A DNA stretch of 64,000 bases from Enterococcus caccae ATCC BAA-1240 (GCF_000407145.1 NZ_KE136472.1:601658-665657); one strand, 5' to 3'; counted from the stretch's first letter, positions 1-8,739 are shown. Made by a program: numbers and translations. The notes: a model not told the origin generated them from the sequence alone.

Positions 1-216
1 ATGATAGGCGGCCAAATGTTTTTGTCTAGTTATCACATTGGTGATTTAGCTAAACTTGCGCAACAATACAAAAAGATGCAAGTGTGGGCAAAGGAGAATA
101 ACTATCAATGTAAAAACGAAGTATATCAACGTTATGTCATTGATTATTGGTCAACAATGAATGTGGATAATTTTGTTGTTGAGTTATTGATTCCAGCACA
201 GAAGATTAGAACATAA
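1..216 (+). CDS. C-terminal part of a MerR/AraC-type regulator (GyrI-like effector domain), truncated by the window edge
   Basis: Only the last 71 residues are visible and the true start probably lies outside the window. The segment has the look of the GyrI-like effector-binding domain found at the C-terminus of MerR and AraC regulators: a helix (residues about 12-35) followed by the tail block ending VVELLIPAQ, which resembles the conserved last beta-strand of BmrR-like domains. It could equally be a free-standing GyrI-like protein. It is followed by a strong terminator and lies on the same strand as the choline microcompartment operon. Whether it controls that operon cannot be judged from what is visible. 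Confidence 0.5.
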   Translation: MIGGQMFLSSYHIGDLAKLAQQYKKMQVWAKENNYQCKNEVYQRYVIDYWSTMNVDNFVVELLIPAQKIRT

Positions 217-283
217 GTATGGAAGAGGAGCAGTTGGTCTCAAAATCTGATGGCCACAGTTCCTTTTTATTATGAAAAAATGC

Positions 284-316
284 AAAAGGTTCCCCTTAAG
301 GGGAACCTTTTTTTTT
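284..316 (+). terminator. Intrinsic terminator after the regulator fragment
   Basis: Perfect 12-bp stem (AAAAGGTTCCCC at 284-295 and GGGGAACCTTTT at 300-311) with a TTAA loop, running into a T-tract. It separates the regulator fragment from the microcompartment operon. Confidence 0.92.
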
Positions 317-734
317 GTTATAAAAAAGTGTTTATAAGTCTATATTAAAGACATTTTAAATATTTATTTGTTATGTTAAAAAATAAGAAGTGATGAATAA
401 AAGTAATTAAAGGCTATTCATGATCGTTCCAATGAATTAACATGTGAAAAAATGATCATGAAGTGTATCAATTCAAATACTGTTATTAAAATAAAGGATT
501 AGAATAAGAATAATTATCACTTCCCAAAAAATAAATGTTATAGCGCTAAGATTGGAGGTTATTCTTAATTAAAATAGCTAATTGAGAATAATCTTTGTAT
601 TAGTACAGATGAATCTGTGTTATATACAGGAAAGAAATAAAAAAATAGATTGACTACGCCCTTAAGGTCATCGAATATGATGGATTTGTCAAAAAGTAAG
701 CGTTTTTTAATTTGAAAATGAGAGGAAGAAAAAA
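317..734 (+). promoter_or_regulatory. Leader/control region of the choline microcompartment operon, with two inverted repeats
   Basis: This 418-base AT-rich stretch holds no convincing gene. It contains an inverted repeat whose arms lie at 557-571 and 579-593: 15 bp with a 7-nt loop, complete as RNA if two G-U pairs are allowed. A shorter perfect palindrome, ACAGAT-GA-ATCTGT, lies at 605-618. A good ribosome-binding site (GAGAGGAAG) precedes the first shell gene. I could not fix the promoter with confidence. The repeats could be operators for a choline-responsive regulator or leader RNA hairpins. Neither has the T-tract expected of a terminator. Confidence 0.55.
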
Positions 735-1010
735 ATGAAACATGATGCATTAGGAATGGTAGAAACTAGAGGAATGATCGGATCAATTGAAGCAGCAGAT
801 GCAATGGTAAAGGCTGCCAATGTTTCACTAATTGGTAAAGAGTTTGTCGGGGGCGGTATTGTAACCGTAATGGTCAGAGGAGATGTAGGTGCTGTAAAAG
901 CTGCAACAGATGCTGGTGCAGCAGCAGCAGAACGTGTTGGAGAGTTATTATCTGTGCATGTTATTCCACGTCCGCATAGCGAAGTTGAAAATATTTTGCC
1001 AAATAAATAA
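735..1010 (+). CDS. BMC-H hexameric shell protein (first gene of operon)
   Basis: This 91-aa protein is a single BMC (Pfam 00936-type) domain. It opens DALGMVET and continues through the [13 protein letters not shown] helix, the pore-loop block [17 protein letters not shown] and the tail [11 protein letters not shown], all hallmarks of canonical hexamer-forming shell proteins of the EutM/PduA/CmcA type. It should form the flat facets of the choline microcompartment, with the VGGG loop lining the metabolite pore. The start follows a GAGAGGAAG ribosome-binding site. It is nearly identical in protein sequence to the last gene of the operon (15203-15484), differing at about seven positions plus the last few residues, while the DNA differs at many synonymous positions. 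That points to an old duplication under purifying selection. Confidence 0.96.
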   Translation: MKHDALGMVETRGMIGSIEAADAMVKAANVSLIGKEFVGGGIVTVMVRGDVGAVKAATDAGAAAAERVGELLSVHVIPRPHSEVENILPNK

Positions 1011-1039
1011 TTGAAAATAATGATTGAGGAGAAATAAAT

Positions 1040-2044
1040 ATGGAAAGTGGAAAAAATATTTCTTGTTCTAGGGCAGACGTTAAGATGGAACAAGCCCAAA
1101 AAGGGTTTCAAGTGAAAGGGATCAGTAACGGAATCATTTCGGGTATTACTTATGGAATTTATTCAACATTGGTTGTTGTAGCGAGTGGCTATGACCCATT
1201 AATTAGTGCCGCGGGTTTCTTAGCAGCACCATTTGTTTGTTCTGGATTAAATGATTTTTTTGCAGGTATTTTACTTTTATTCTATAACGCAAAACAAGGA
1301 AGACTGAAAGAATTAACGAGGACGCTGCATACAAAGCCAGGTAAATTATTGGTGATTGGGTTTCTCTTAGGTGGGCCGATTGCAAATGGAGCATATCTTG
1401 TTGGGTTAGCGATGGCAGGTGCTTATGCAATCCCGATTTCAGCAACATGTAGTTTGTTTGGTGCTTTGTTTTCTTGGTTATTTCTAAAACAAAAACCGAC
1501 CGCTCGTATCGTATTAGGAATGATTGTAGTCGTGGTTGGAGCTATTACGATCAACATGGTGAAGCCAGAAGGGGCTCCTAACTTTACGCTAGGAATTATC
1601 TGTGCATTGATTGCAGCTATTGCTTGGGGCTTAGAAGGTGTATTTTCAAGTTTCGGAGGGGCGATGATTGATACGGATGTTGCCGTAAACTTACGTCAGT
1701 TGATTTCTGGTTTAGTTGTTTTGATCATTGTCGTGCCTGCTGTAGGTGCTTTTAATCTATTATTTGGGACATTGGCTGCAGTAACACCCGTTTTATGGTT
1801 GGTTTTATCTGGATTAAGCGCTGCGGTGTCATTTTTAACTTGGTATAAAGCTAATGCCATGGTCGGAACTGCGATTGGTATGTCTTTAAATGTAACCTAT
1901 GCATTTTGGGGTGTTTTATTTAGTGTTATTTTCCTTGGACAAACGTTAACACCAACCATGGTTATAGGCTCAGTGATTATTGTGATCGGTGCGATTCTAG
2001 TCACAATGAATCCATTAGATTTATTTAAAAAGGGGGAAGAGTAA
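1040..2044 (+). CDS. DMT-superfamily (EamA-like) 10-TM transporter in the BMC operon
   Basis: This 334-aa polytopic membrane protein has about ten hydrophobic segments after a hydrophilic N-terminus of roughly 28 residues. Two repeated halves are evident: glycine-rich helices around residues 25-160, then a second EamA-type half from about 175 to 325. It therefore belongs to the drug/metabolite transporter superfamily. The chosen start follows GAGGAG at proper spacing; an internal Met at residue 16 is possible. It lies inside the choline operon 29 bases after the first shell gene and ends 1 base before the next gene, so a role in choline uptake or in export of trimethylamine or ethanol is inferred from position only. 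Other cut loci are known to carry small SMR-type transporters, whereas this is a full-length DMT protein. Confidence 0.8.
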   Translation: MESGKNISCSRADVKMEQAQKGFQVKGISNGIISGITYGIYSTLVVVASGYDPLISAAGFLAAPFVCSGLNDFFAGILLLFYNAKQGRLKELTRTLHTKPGKLLVIGFLLGGPIANGAYLVGLAMAGAYAIPISATCSLFGALFSWLFLKQKPTARIVLGMIVVVVGAITINMVKPEGAPNFTLGIICALIAAIAWGLEGVFSSFGGAMIDTDVAVNLRQLISGLVVLIIVVPAVGAFNLLFGTLAAVTPVLWLVLSGLSAAVSFLTWYKANAMVGTAIGMSLNVTYAFWGVLFSVIFLGQTLTPTMVIGSVIIVIGAILVTMNPLDLFKKGEE

Positions 2045-2045
2045 G

Positions 2046-2330
2046 ATGCTTTTGCCTAGCCGAACAGCAGTTTTAAATCAAATGTATGATCAAAAAGAAA
2101 TAGATGTTGCTCAAATTATGGAGAAATTAAAACCAGAATATGGTGAAGAAAAACAGTTTAATGAAAAATTGTATCTAGAGCATATGATGGCACTGGAAGC
2201 CAATGGCTTAGTTGAGCTAGCAAAGTATGATTTAGATGAGCATGATAACTTAGTTATTTATTACAAAATTACTGATGAAGGTAGAGCAACCGTCGATAAA
2301 TATGTGGATAAAAAATATCGTTCAGCGTAA
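2046..2330 (+). CDS. Small winged-helix-like protein of the choline operon
   Basis: The 94-aa soluble protein has an arrangement resembling a winged-helix domain: an N-terminal helix, a helical segment with the block EHMMALEANGLVEL, then the wing-like strands DNLVIYYKITDEGRATVDKYV, a pattern common in PadR/MarR-like and DUF-type winged helices. I do not recognise a named family. A GGGGGAAG ribosome-binding site sits at the end of the transporter gene, and the gene is followed after 12 bases by a shell gene, so it is cotranscribed. It could be a local transcription factor, or a structural adaptor that borrows the fold. No DNA-binding evidence is available from sequence alone. Confidence 0.6.
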   Translation: MLLPSRTAVLNQMYDQKEIDVAQIMEKLKPEYGEEKQFNEKLYLEHMMALEANGLVELAKYDLDEHDNLVIYYKITDEGRATVDKYVDKKYRSA

Positions 2331-2342
2331 GGAGGAGACACA

Positions 2343-2639
2343 TTGAGATATCGTGGAGAAGAAGCGTTAGGTTTGGTAGAAACAATTGGCTTGGTCCCTG
2401 CATTAAAAGCGGCTGATGAAATGTTGAAAGCCGCAAATGTTGAACTGATTTCGTATGAAAATATTGGTTCTACTTTAGTAACAGTCATGATCAAAGGAGA
2501 TATTGCAGCTGTTGAAGCATCTGTTGCGGCTGGTGCTAAGGCTGCAGAAGAAATTGGCAATTTGACAGCACACAATGTGATGCCTCGACCAATTTCATAT
2601 GTTGGAGACATTGTTTCTGTTCATGATATTGATCAGTAG
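2343..2639 (+). CDS. BMC-H shell protein (TTG start)
   Basis: This is a single BMC domain of 98 aa, starting with TTG after a GGAGGAG ribosome-binding site. The first residues, RYRGEEALGLVETIGLVPAL, place a short N-terminal extension before the usual ALGLVET strand. The pore block is SYENIGSTLVTVMIKGD, so the pore loop reads IGST rather than VGGG; an altered pore is therefore likely. The conserved helix EASVAAGAKAAEEIG and the tail NVMPRPISYVG are present. The next gene encodes a similar protein, and the two probably arose by tandem duplication. Its role is a facet hexamer of the choline microcompartment. Confidence 0.94.
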   Translation: MRYRGEEALGLVETIGLVPALKAADEMLKAANVELISYENIGSTLVTVMIKGDIAAVEASVAAGAKAAEEIGNLTAHNVMPRPISYVGDIVSVHDIDQ

Positions 2640-2656
2640 GGTAAGGAGGAAAAAGA

Positions 2657-2977
2657 GTGAGAACATATGAAGCAATTGGTGCCATTGAAACATTCGGCTT
2701 AGTTTTTGTTTTGGAGGCTTGTGATGCAATGTGCAAAGCTGCAAATGTTGAGTTGGTGGGATACGAAAATGTTGCCTCAGGTTACATTTCGGTAATCGTT
2801 CAAGGTGATGTTGCAGCATGCCAATCAGCTGTTGAAGCAGGCATCGAAGCTGTTGAAAAATTAGGAGCAAATGTCTATAGTTCAGTCGTGATTGCGAGTC
2901 CACATGGCGATTTGAATAAGATGATCGATCGTTATCGTTTGAGTGATCTTTTACCCGCTGAGGAGGGAGATGCATAA
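2657..2977 (+). CDS. BMC-H shell protein with divergent pore loop (GTG start)
   Basis: This is a 106-aa single BMC domain. GTG is the start, preceded by GTAAGGAGG. The pore segment is GYENVASGYISVIVQGD, so the usual glycine run is replaced by VASG, and the domain carries several cysteines (residues 21, 25 and 55) not found in the neighbours. The tail VVIASPHGDLNKMI departs from the usual VIPRPH block. Residues 85-106 form a short extension, DRYRLSDLLPAEEGDA. It is read as a specialised facet hexamer. It lies 17 bases after the preceding shell gene and 3 bases before the aldehyde-dehydrogenase-like gene, so all are one transcript. Confidence 0.92.
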   Translation: MRTYEAIGAIETFGLVFVLEACDAMCKAANVELVGYENVASGYISVIVQGDVAACQSAVEAGIEAVEKLGANVYSSVVIASPHGDLNKMIDRYRLSDLLPAEEGDA

Positions 2978-2980
2978 TAG

Positions 2981-4420
2981 ATGCAGCAAGTAGATGAAGA
3001 TTTACTATCTATTCAAGAAGCGCGAATTTTGGTTGAAACTGCACGAGATGCACAACAGCTAGTAAAAGAATATGAACAAAAAAATCTCGACGTGATAGTA
3101 AACAAACTATTAGAAGAGATTAAACCAGCTATTAGTCAGTTTTTAACAACTGAAATTGAAGAAACCAATTTGGGTTGTTACAAAGATAAAGAAGCATTGA
3201 TTTTCCAGTTTTTGAAAGCATGGGTTGAAGAATTGGATCAACAACTTTGTGTTGGAACTATTGTAGAAGATTCAGCGGGGAATGTTTTACAAGTTGGAGT
3301 TCCATTTGGAGTCATTCCAGTTTTACTGCCAGCAGAAAATACGACATTAAATGTTTTGTACAGTCTGACGATTGGCATAAAATCAGGCAATGCTATGGTA
3401 CTTATTCCACATCCTAAAGCGCAAAGGACAACTTATCAGATCTTTCAAAAAATTAGAGAAATTTGTGAAGCAAATGGATTACCTAAAGGATGTTTAGGGT
3501 GTGTCAGTGCTAGAACAGATAAAGGTGTAAACGAAATTTTAGCTAGTCAAGATATTTCAATGATTTTAGCCATTGGTAATCAAAACTATATCAACGCAGC
3601 CAATTACCAACGGCCGATCATTTATGGCGGATCAGGTGCTACACCTGTTTTTATCGAGCGTTCAGCAGATGTTAGGAAAGCAGTACAAGCAATCATAGAT
3701 AGTCGTTCTTATGATTGCGGATTACTTCCAGCTACAGAGCAGTATTTAATTGCTGAAGGAGTCATCGCCTCTGAGGTTAAAGCGTTACTGCAAAATTATG
3801 GCGCACATTTCTTATCGAAAGAAGAAGAAGAAGACTTACTAGCACTTTTAAAGCCAAAAGATAACCAAATCAATCCATCATGTATTGGAAAAAATGCCCA
3901 ATGGTTAGCCAACGCAGCTAAAATAAAAGTTGCTCCAACCACAAAGGTACTTGTTTCAGAGCAGAATTACATGCATGACGAAGATCCTTTTGCTAATGAA
4001 ATGAAATGTCCAGTTTTGGCTTTTTATTTAGAACCAGATTGGATGCATGCGTGTGAAAAATCGATTCGTTTATTAAAAGAAAAAAATAACGGACACACAT
4101 TAGCGATTCATTCCCACAATAAAACAGTCTTAACAGAGTTTGCTTTGAAGAAACCGGTTGGGCGGATGATTGTCAATGCACCAGCGAGTATCGCCAGTTT
4201 AGGCTTAGAATCGACATTACCGGTATCTGTTATTTTAGGGGGATTTACAACTGGAAGAGGGATCAGTGCAAAAAATATCACGGCTAAAGACTTAACCTAT
4301 GTTCGTGAAATCAGTTATCCAGTAGAGCCGATAACAAGTAATGATGGATTATGTGATACACGATCCATTATCGATGCAGAAGTTTTAGAAAAAATCTTAA
4401 AAAAAATAATAGAAGAATAA
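2981..4420 (+). CDS. Aldehyde-dehydrogenase-fold protein with catalytic Cys replaced by Pro (probable non-catalytic paralogue)
   Basis: The 479-aa protein aligns over its whole length with CoA-acylating aldehyde dehydrogenases of the EutE/PduP/AdhE-N family and with the second paralogue in this operon (12980-14503). Shared blocks are LLSIQEAR near the N-terminus, GVPFGVIPVLLPAENTTLN, GNAMVLIPHPKA and ATPVFIERSADVRKAVQAI. The segment aligned with the catalytic motif DNGTICASEQ reads DCGLLPATEQ (residues 245-254). The nucleophilic cysteine is thus Pro250, although a cysteine appears four residues earlier (Cys246). The C-terminal 15 residues (DAEVLEKILKKIIEE) form an amphipathic helix like a BMC encapsulation peptide. 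It sits directly before cutC. It may be a scaffold, a cofactor-binding or a regulatory subunit; ordinary aldehyde oxidation is unlikely. Type I cut loci may often carry such a gene, which I cannot check. Confidence 0.85.
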   Translation: MQQVDEDLLSIQEARILVETARDAQQLVKEYEQKNLDVIVNKLLEEIKPAISQFLTTEIEETNLGCYKDKEALIFQFLKAWVEELDQQLCVGTIVEDSAGNVLQVGVPFGVIPVLLPAENTTLNVLYSLTIGIKSGNAMVLIPHPKAQRTTYQIFQKIREICEANGLPKGCLGCVSARTDKGVNEILASQDISMILAIGNQNYINAANYQRPIIYGGSGATPVFIERSADVRKAVQAIIDSRSYDCGLLPATEQYLIAEGVIASEVKALLQNYGAHFLSKEEEEDLLALLKPKDNQINPSCIGKNAQWLANAAKIKVAPTTKVLVSEQNYMHDEDPFANEMKCPVLAFYLEPDWMHACEKSIRLLKEKNNGHTLAIHSHNKTVLTEFALKKPVGRMIVNAPASIASLGLESTLPVSVILGGFTTGRGISAKNITAKDLTYVREISYPVEPITSNDGLCDTRSIIDAEVLEKILKKIIEE

Positions 4421-4444
4421 ATTGTTGTAAAGTGAGGGAAAAAA

Positions 4445-6982
4445 ATGGATATTAAAGAATTTTCGGCAAAATTAGCCGAAGCAACAAAAGAGCTAAGTTC
4501 AGAAGAACGTAATGCACTGATGAAGATGTTTGCAACAGTTGCAGATGACACAACACAGACTTGCTCAACAAGTGGTGGATTCGCCTCAAACGAAACGTCA
4601 ATTCCGAATGGAATCACGGGAAGACTAGACGCTTTAAAAACAAATTATTTAAAACAAAAACCTACCATCACAACACATCGAGCGAGAGTAATCACTGAAC
4701 TTGCAAAAGAAAATCCAGGTATGCCTAAAAACGTTTTAAGAGCAAAGTCATTTAAACGTTGCTGTGAAACAGCACCCTTAGTGATTCAGGAGAATGAATT
4801 GATCGTCGGTGCACCTAATGGGGCACCACGTGCTGGAGCTTTTTCTCCTGATATAGCTTGGCGTTGGATGGAAGAAGAACTTGATACGATTTCAAGTCGC
4901 CCACAAGATCCATTTTTTATTTCTGATGAAGATAAACGAATCATGCGGGAAGAATTATTTCCATTTTGGAAGGGAAGATCTATCGATGAATATTGTGAAG
5001 ATCAATTCCGGGAAGCGGGCGTTTGGGAATTATCTGGTGAGTCATTTGTTTCGGACTGCTCATACCATCAACTAAACGGTGGCGGAGATTCTAATCCAGG
5101 CTATGATGTTATTCTAATGAAAAAAGGTATGTTGGATATTCAAAAAGAAGCAAGAGAGCATCTAGACAAACTAGATTATGAAAATCCAGATGATATTCAA
5201 AAAATCTACTTTTATAAATCTTTGATCGATACAACAGAAGGTGTCATGATTTATGCTCGTCGTCTATCAGAATATGCAGCACAATTAGCACAACAAGAAA
5301 CAAATCCTAAGCGTAAAGCAGAATTACAAAAAATTTCTGAAATAAATGCAAAAGTACCAGCGCACAAACCAGACACTTTCTGGGAAGCGATTCAAGCAGT
5401 ATGGACAATTGAATCATTACTTGTTGTAGAAGAAAATCAAACAGGAATGTCAATTGGTCGTGTGGATCAATACATGTATCCATTCTTTAAAAATGATTTA
5501 GATACAGGTAAAATGAATGAATTTGAAGCGTTTGAATTAGCAGGTTGTATGTTGATAAAAATGTCTGAGATGATGTGGATCACAAGTGAAGGAGGTTCTA
5601 AATTCTTTGCTGGATATCAACCATTTGTAAATATGTGTGTTGGTGGTGTGACACGTGAAGGCCACGATGCAACCAATGATTTAACGTATCTATTAATGGA
5701 TGCGGTTCGTCATGTGAAAGTCTATCAACCATCATTGGCTTGTCGTATTCATAATCGCTCACCACGTGAATATTTGAAAAAAATAGTAGATGTTGTTCGT
5801 GCAGGGATTGGTTTCCCCGCTTGTCACTTTGATGATACACATATCAAAATGATGTTGGCTAAAGGTGTGTCAATTGAGGATGCGCGTGATTATTGTTTGA
5901 TGGGCTGTGTTGAGCCACAAAAATCAGGCCGCTTATATCAATGGACATCAACGGCTTATACACAATGGCCAATTTGTATTGAGCTTGTCTTAAATCGTGG
6001 TGTGCCATTATGGTATGGCAAAGAAGTATGCCCGGATCTAGGTGATATCTCTCAATTTAAAACATATGAGCAATTTGAAGAGGCTGTGAAAGAACAGATC
6101 AAATATATTACAAAATGGTCATCTGTTGCAACGGTCATTACGCAAAGAGTCCATCGAGATTTAGCGCCAAAACCATTAATGTCACTGATGTATGAGGGCT
6201 GTATGGAAAGTGGGAAAGATGTTTCAAGTGGTGGTGCAATGTATAACTTTGGACCAGGCGTGGTTTGGTCAGGACTGGCTACTTATGCAGATTCAATGGC
6301 AGCTATCAAAAAACTAGTTTTTGATGATAAAAAATATACGCTAGAAGAATTGAATTGTGCGCTCAAAGCTGATTTTGTTGGCTATGAACAAATTCGGACA
6401 GATTGCTTAAATGCACCTAAGTATGGTAATGATGATGACTATGCCGATTTAATTGCGGCAGAATTGATTCATTTTACAGAAGCAGAACATCGTCAATATA
6501 AGACTCTTTATTCTGAATTATGTCATGGAACATTATCCATTTCAAATAACACACCACTTGGTCAAATGACCGGGGCTTCAGCAAATGGACGTAAAGCGTG
6601 GATTCCATTGTCAGATGGTATTAGCCCATCTCAAGGAGCCGACTTTAAAGGACCGACTGCTATCGTGAAATCTATTTCTAAAATGGCAAATGACACAATG
6701 AATATGGGAATGGTGCATAACTTCAAGATTATGTCAGGGTTATTAGATACACCTGAAGGCGAAGAAAGTTTGATCACTCTATTAAAAACCGCCAGTATCT
6801 TAGGGAATGGTGAGATGCAGTTTAACTATTTAGATAACGAGACATTGTTGGAAGCACAAAGACATCCAGAACAATATCGCGATTTAATTGTTCGGGTAGC
6901 TGGCTATAGTGCCTTCTTTGTTGAATTATGTCAAGATGTTCAAGATGAAATCATCAGCCGAACAATGTTAACGAAGTTTTAA
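4445..6982 (+). CDS. cutC: Choline trimethylamine-lyase (glycyl radical enzyme)
   Basis: This 845-aa glycyl radical enzyme cleaves choline into trimethylamine and acetaldehyde inside the microcompartment. The active-site loop [10 protein letters not shown] contains Cys488 and Glu490, the Cys-x-Glu pair typical of choline lyase and diol-dehydratase-type enzymes. The radical motif RVAGYSAFF has Gly820 near the C-terminus. The segment [10 protein letters not shown] matches the choline-binding region with its conserved Asp. The first 40 residues ([23 protein letters not shown]...) are an amphipathic extension before the catalytic domain, plausibly an encapsulation signal. The length fits the shorter type I CutC rather than the roughly 1,100-aa gammaproteobacterial form. 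A GTGAGGG ribosome-binding site precedes the ATG. cutD follows after 17 bases. Confusion with a glycerol or propanediol dehydratase is unlikely given the neighbours. Confidence 0.96.
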   Translation: MDIKEFSAKLAEATKELSSEERNALMKMFATVADDTTQTCSTSGGFASNETSIPNGITGRLDALKTNYLKQKPTITTHRARVITELAKENPGMPKNVLRAKSFKRCCETAPLVIQENELIVGAPNGAPRAGAFSPDIAWRWMEEELDTISSRPQDPFFISDEDKRIMREELFPFWKGRSIDEYCEDQFREAGVWELSGESFVSDCSYHQLNGGGDSNPGYDVILMKKGMLDIQKEAREHLDKLDYENPDDIQKIYFYKSLIDTTEGVMIYARRLSEYAAQLAQQETNPKRKAELQKISEINAKVPAHKPDTFWEAIQAVWTIESLLVVEENQTGMSIGRVDQYMYPFFKNDLDTGKMNEFEAFELAGCMLIKMSEMMWITSEGGSKFFAGYQPFVNMCVGGVTREGHDATNDLTYLLMDAVRHVKVYQPSLACRIHNRSPREYLKKIVDVVRAGIGFPACHFDDTHIKMMLAKGVSIEDARDYCLMGCVEPQKSGRLYQWTSTAYTQWPICIELVLNRGVPLWYGKEVCPDLGDISQFKTYEQFEEAVKEQIKYITKWSSVATVITQRVHRDLAPKPLMSLMYEGCMESGKDVSSGGAMYNFGPGVVWSGLATYADSMAAIKKLVFDDKKYTLEELNCALKADFVGYEQIRTDCLNAPKYGNDDDYADLIAAELIHFTEAEHRQYKTLYSELCHGTLSISNNTPLGQMTGASANGRKAWIPLSDGISPSQGADFKGPTAIVKSISKMANDTMNMGMVHNFKIMSGLLDTPEGEESLITLLKTASILGNGEMQFNYLDNETLLEAQRHPEQYRDLIVRVAGYSAFFVELCQDVQDEIISRTMLTKF

Positions 6983-6999
6983 GAGTAGGAGATGAAAAA

Positions 7000-7950
7000 A
7001 TGACGACTCAAAACGCAATGACAATTGAACGACAAGCGATGATCTTTAATGTACAAAAATATAGTTTATATGACGGTCCAGGGATTCGTACAATCGTTTT
7101 TTTCAAAGGTTGCCCACTGCGTTGTCAATGGTGTGCAAATCCAGAAGGGCTTGAACGGAAATTTCAAGTAATGTATAAGGAAAGCGTCTGTAGTGATTGT
7201 CGTGCGTGTGTAGAAGTCTGTCCAATGGGAATTCATTACATGGATGAAAATGATCATCATCAAGTCCGACGCGACATTGCCTGTAATGGCTGTCGCGCGT
7301 GTGTTGATGTTTGTCCGATGGCTGCTCTAAATATTACAGGTGAAATCAAAACAATTTCTGAATTGATGGAAGTTATTCATGAAGATGATGCTTTTTATGA
7401 GCAATCAGGTGGTGGTGTAACACTAAGTGGTGGTGAATGTACAGCACAACCAGAAGCGGCTTTAGCCTTATTACAGGCATGCCGTGCTGATGGAATCAAT
7501 ACAGCCGTTGAAACATGTGGTCATTCAAGAATGGATCGACTAATGAAGATGGCCGAATATATCAACTTATTTCTATTTGATTTGAAACATATGGATCCTG
7601 TTCGTCACAATGAGCTAACAGGAATTAGTAATGAAAAGATCTTAGAAAATCTGCAAGAGGTTTTAAACGCTGGTTATCAAGTTCAGATTCGAATGCCGAT
7701 GTTGAAAATGATTAACGACAGCTATGAAGAAATTAAGCAAATCATTGATTTTTTACTTCCATATAAAGAGTATCCAAACTTTTTAGGGATTGATTTATTA
7801 CCTTATCATAAGTTAGGCGTAAATAAATATGGACAATTGGGGATGGACTATCCAGTAGCTGGTGATCCTTCGCTTTCAGAAACTGACTTAGATCGGATTG
7901 AAGGTTGGATCAAAGAATATGAGTTTCCGGTTAGAGTTGTCCGTCATTAG
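7000..7950 (+). CDS. cutD: CutC-activating radical SAM enzyme
   Basis: This 316-aa glycyl-radical-enzyme activase would generate the glycyl radical on CutC by reductive cleavage of S-adenosylmethionine. The radical SAM cluster motif CPLRCQWC (Cys38, Cys42, Cys45) follows DGPGIRTIVFFKG. Two ferredoxin-like clusters are inserted, CSDCRACVEVC (Cys64-Cys74) and CNGCRACVDVC (Cys95-Cys105), as in the long activases of choline, diol and glycerol lyases. The SAM-binding block SGGECTAQPE follows at about residue 144. It begins 17 bases after cutC behind a GTAGGAG ribosome-binding site, so expression is coupled to its substrate. The next gene starts 16 bases later. Confidence 0.96.
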   Translation: MTTQNAMTIERQAMIFNVQKYSLYDGPGIRTIVFFKGCPLRCQWCANPEGLERKFQVMYKESVCSDCRACVEVCPMGIHYMDENDHHQVRRDIACNGCRACVDVCPMAALNITGEIKTISELMEVIHEDDAFYEQSGGGVTLSGGECTAQPEAALALLQACRADGINTAVETCGHSRMDRLMKMAEYINLFLFDLKHMDPVRHNELTGISNEKILENLQEVLNAGYQVQIRMPMLKMINDSYEEIKQIIDFLLPYKEYPNFLGIDLLPYHKLGVNKYGQLGMDYPVAGDPSLSETDLDRIEGWIKEYEFPVRVVRH

Positions 7951-7966
7951 AAAGGATGTACCGCTG

Positions 7967-8311
7967 ATGGAAGAAGACACTCCTAGACGAGTAATTGAAG
8001 AATCTGTTCCGGGAAAACAAGTGACCCTCGCTCATGTTATTGCTTCACCGATACCAGAAGTCTATGAATCATTAGGAATCGAAGCAAATGGGGCAATAGG
8101 AATCTTAACGATTTCACCTGTTGAAGCGGCAATTATTGCGGCAGATGTTGCGGGGAAAAGTGCAGGTGTCGAGGTTGATTTCTTAGATCGATTTACAGGA
8201 TCTGTTTTGATCAGCGGCGATGTTCAAAGTGTAGAAGTAGCCTTGAAAGCTGTTGTAACGATTTTGAAAGAAAAGTTGAACTATGACATTGTTCCAGTGA
8301 GTAAAACATGA
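7967..8311 (+). CDS. eutS: EutS/PduU-type circularly permuted BMC-H shell protein
   Basis: The 114-aa protein matches the EutS/PduU family: RVIEESVPGKQVTLAHVIASP at the N-terminus, then GAIGILTISPVEAAIIAADVAGKS, DFLDRFTGSVLISGDVQSVE and a final helix. In this family the BMC domain is circularly permuted and an N-terminal beta-barrel caps the pore of the hexamer. The ATG at 7967 is chosen because AAAGGATG lies 8 bases upstream; an upstream in-frame reading into the cutD gene adds residues with no family similarity. It overlaps the following EutP-like gene by 4 bases (ATGA), suggesting translational coupling. The symbol is by family resemblance, since the locus is for choline rather than ethanolamine. 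Confidence 0.9.
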   Translation: MEEDTPRRVIEESVPGKQVTLAHVIASPIPEVYESLGIEANGAIGILTISPVEAAIIAADVAGKSAGVEVDFLDRFTGSVLISGDVQSVEVALKAVVTILKEKLNYDIVPVSKT

Positions 8312-8739
8312 AGAAACGTATTTTGATCATCGGACCAAATCAGCAACAGAACCAGATGGTCGCGCAAGCAATAGAACAATCCAGTCAGCCAATTCGTAAA
8401 GTTGCCAGTATCTTATTTACCAATGAAACGATTGTAGTACCAAGTTCCTATTTAGAAAGTCCTTGGATGCACAAACATATTATTTCATTGCAGCAAAAAG
8501 CGAGTAAAGTTATTTTCTTAATACCCATTCCTAGTATAAAAAAAAGTTATCCTCCTAAGTTTGCACAAGTATTTCGAGTACCAGTGATAGGTGTTGCACT
8601 ATACGAAGCAAAAGAAAATAAGCGAATGGAACAACAAATGGCGACAAAAATCATGGAAGAAATCGGCTGTACAAAGCAACAGTTTTTCCTCCATTTTACG
8701 AAAGAAGAAATTCAATCTTTTATTGGAGAAATTAGATGA
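8308..8739 (+). CDS. EutP/PduV-like protein lacking a P-loop
   Basis: This 143-aa protein occupies the place and has the overall pattern of the EutP/PduV small GTPase-like family: a starting strand KKRILIIGPN, then SILFTNETIVVPSSYLESPW (the PduV-type segment around the switch region), and VIFLIPIPS, PVIGVALYEAK and a helical C-terminus. The Walker A motif is destroyed: where GxxxxGK(S/T) is expected the sequence is GPNQQQNQMV, without the lysine or Ser/Thr. Nucleotide binding is therefore doubtful. EutP/PduV proteins associate with the shell, and this one may keep a structural role. It overlaps both neighbours by 4 bases. Confidence 0.75.
   Translation: MKKRILIIGPNQQQNQMVAQAIEQSSQPIRKVASILFTNETIVVPSSYLESPWMHKHIISLQQKASKVIFLIPIPSIKKSYPPKFAQVFRVPVIGVALYEAKENKRMEQQMATKIMEEIGCTKQQFFLHFTKEEIQSFIGEIR

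Noticed and set aside
707..1111. Antisense ORF of 134 codons over the first shell gene (and similar ones over other shell genes, such as 2261-2611 and 15187-15576)
   Set aside because: Mirror of a strongly conserved BMC gene; low-complexity Ala/Ser/Pro product, no ribosome-binding site.
2981..4420. Calling this gene a second active aldehyde dehydrogenase
   Set aside because: The aligned catalytic cysteine is proline.
4445..6982. Propanediol or glycerol dehydratase
   Set aside because: The choline-lyase residues around [10 protein letters not shown] and GCVEPQ, and the acetaldehyde-type downstream enzymes, favour CutC.
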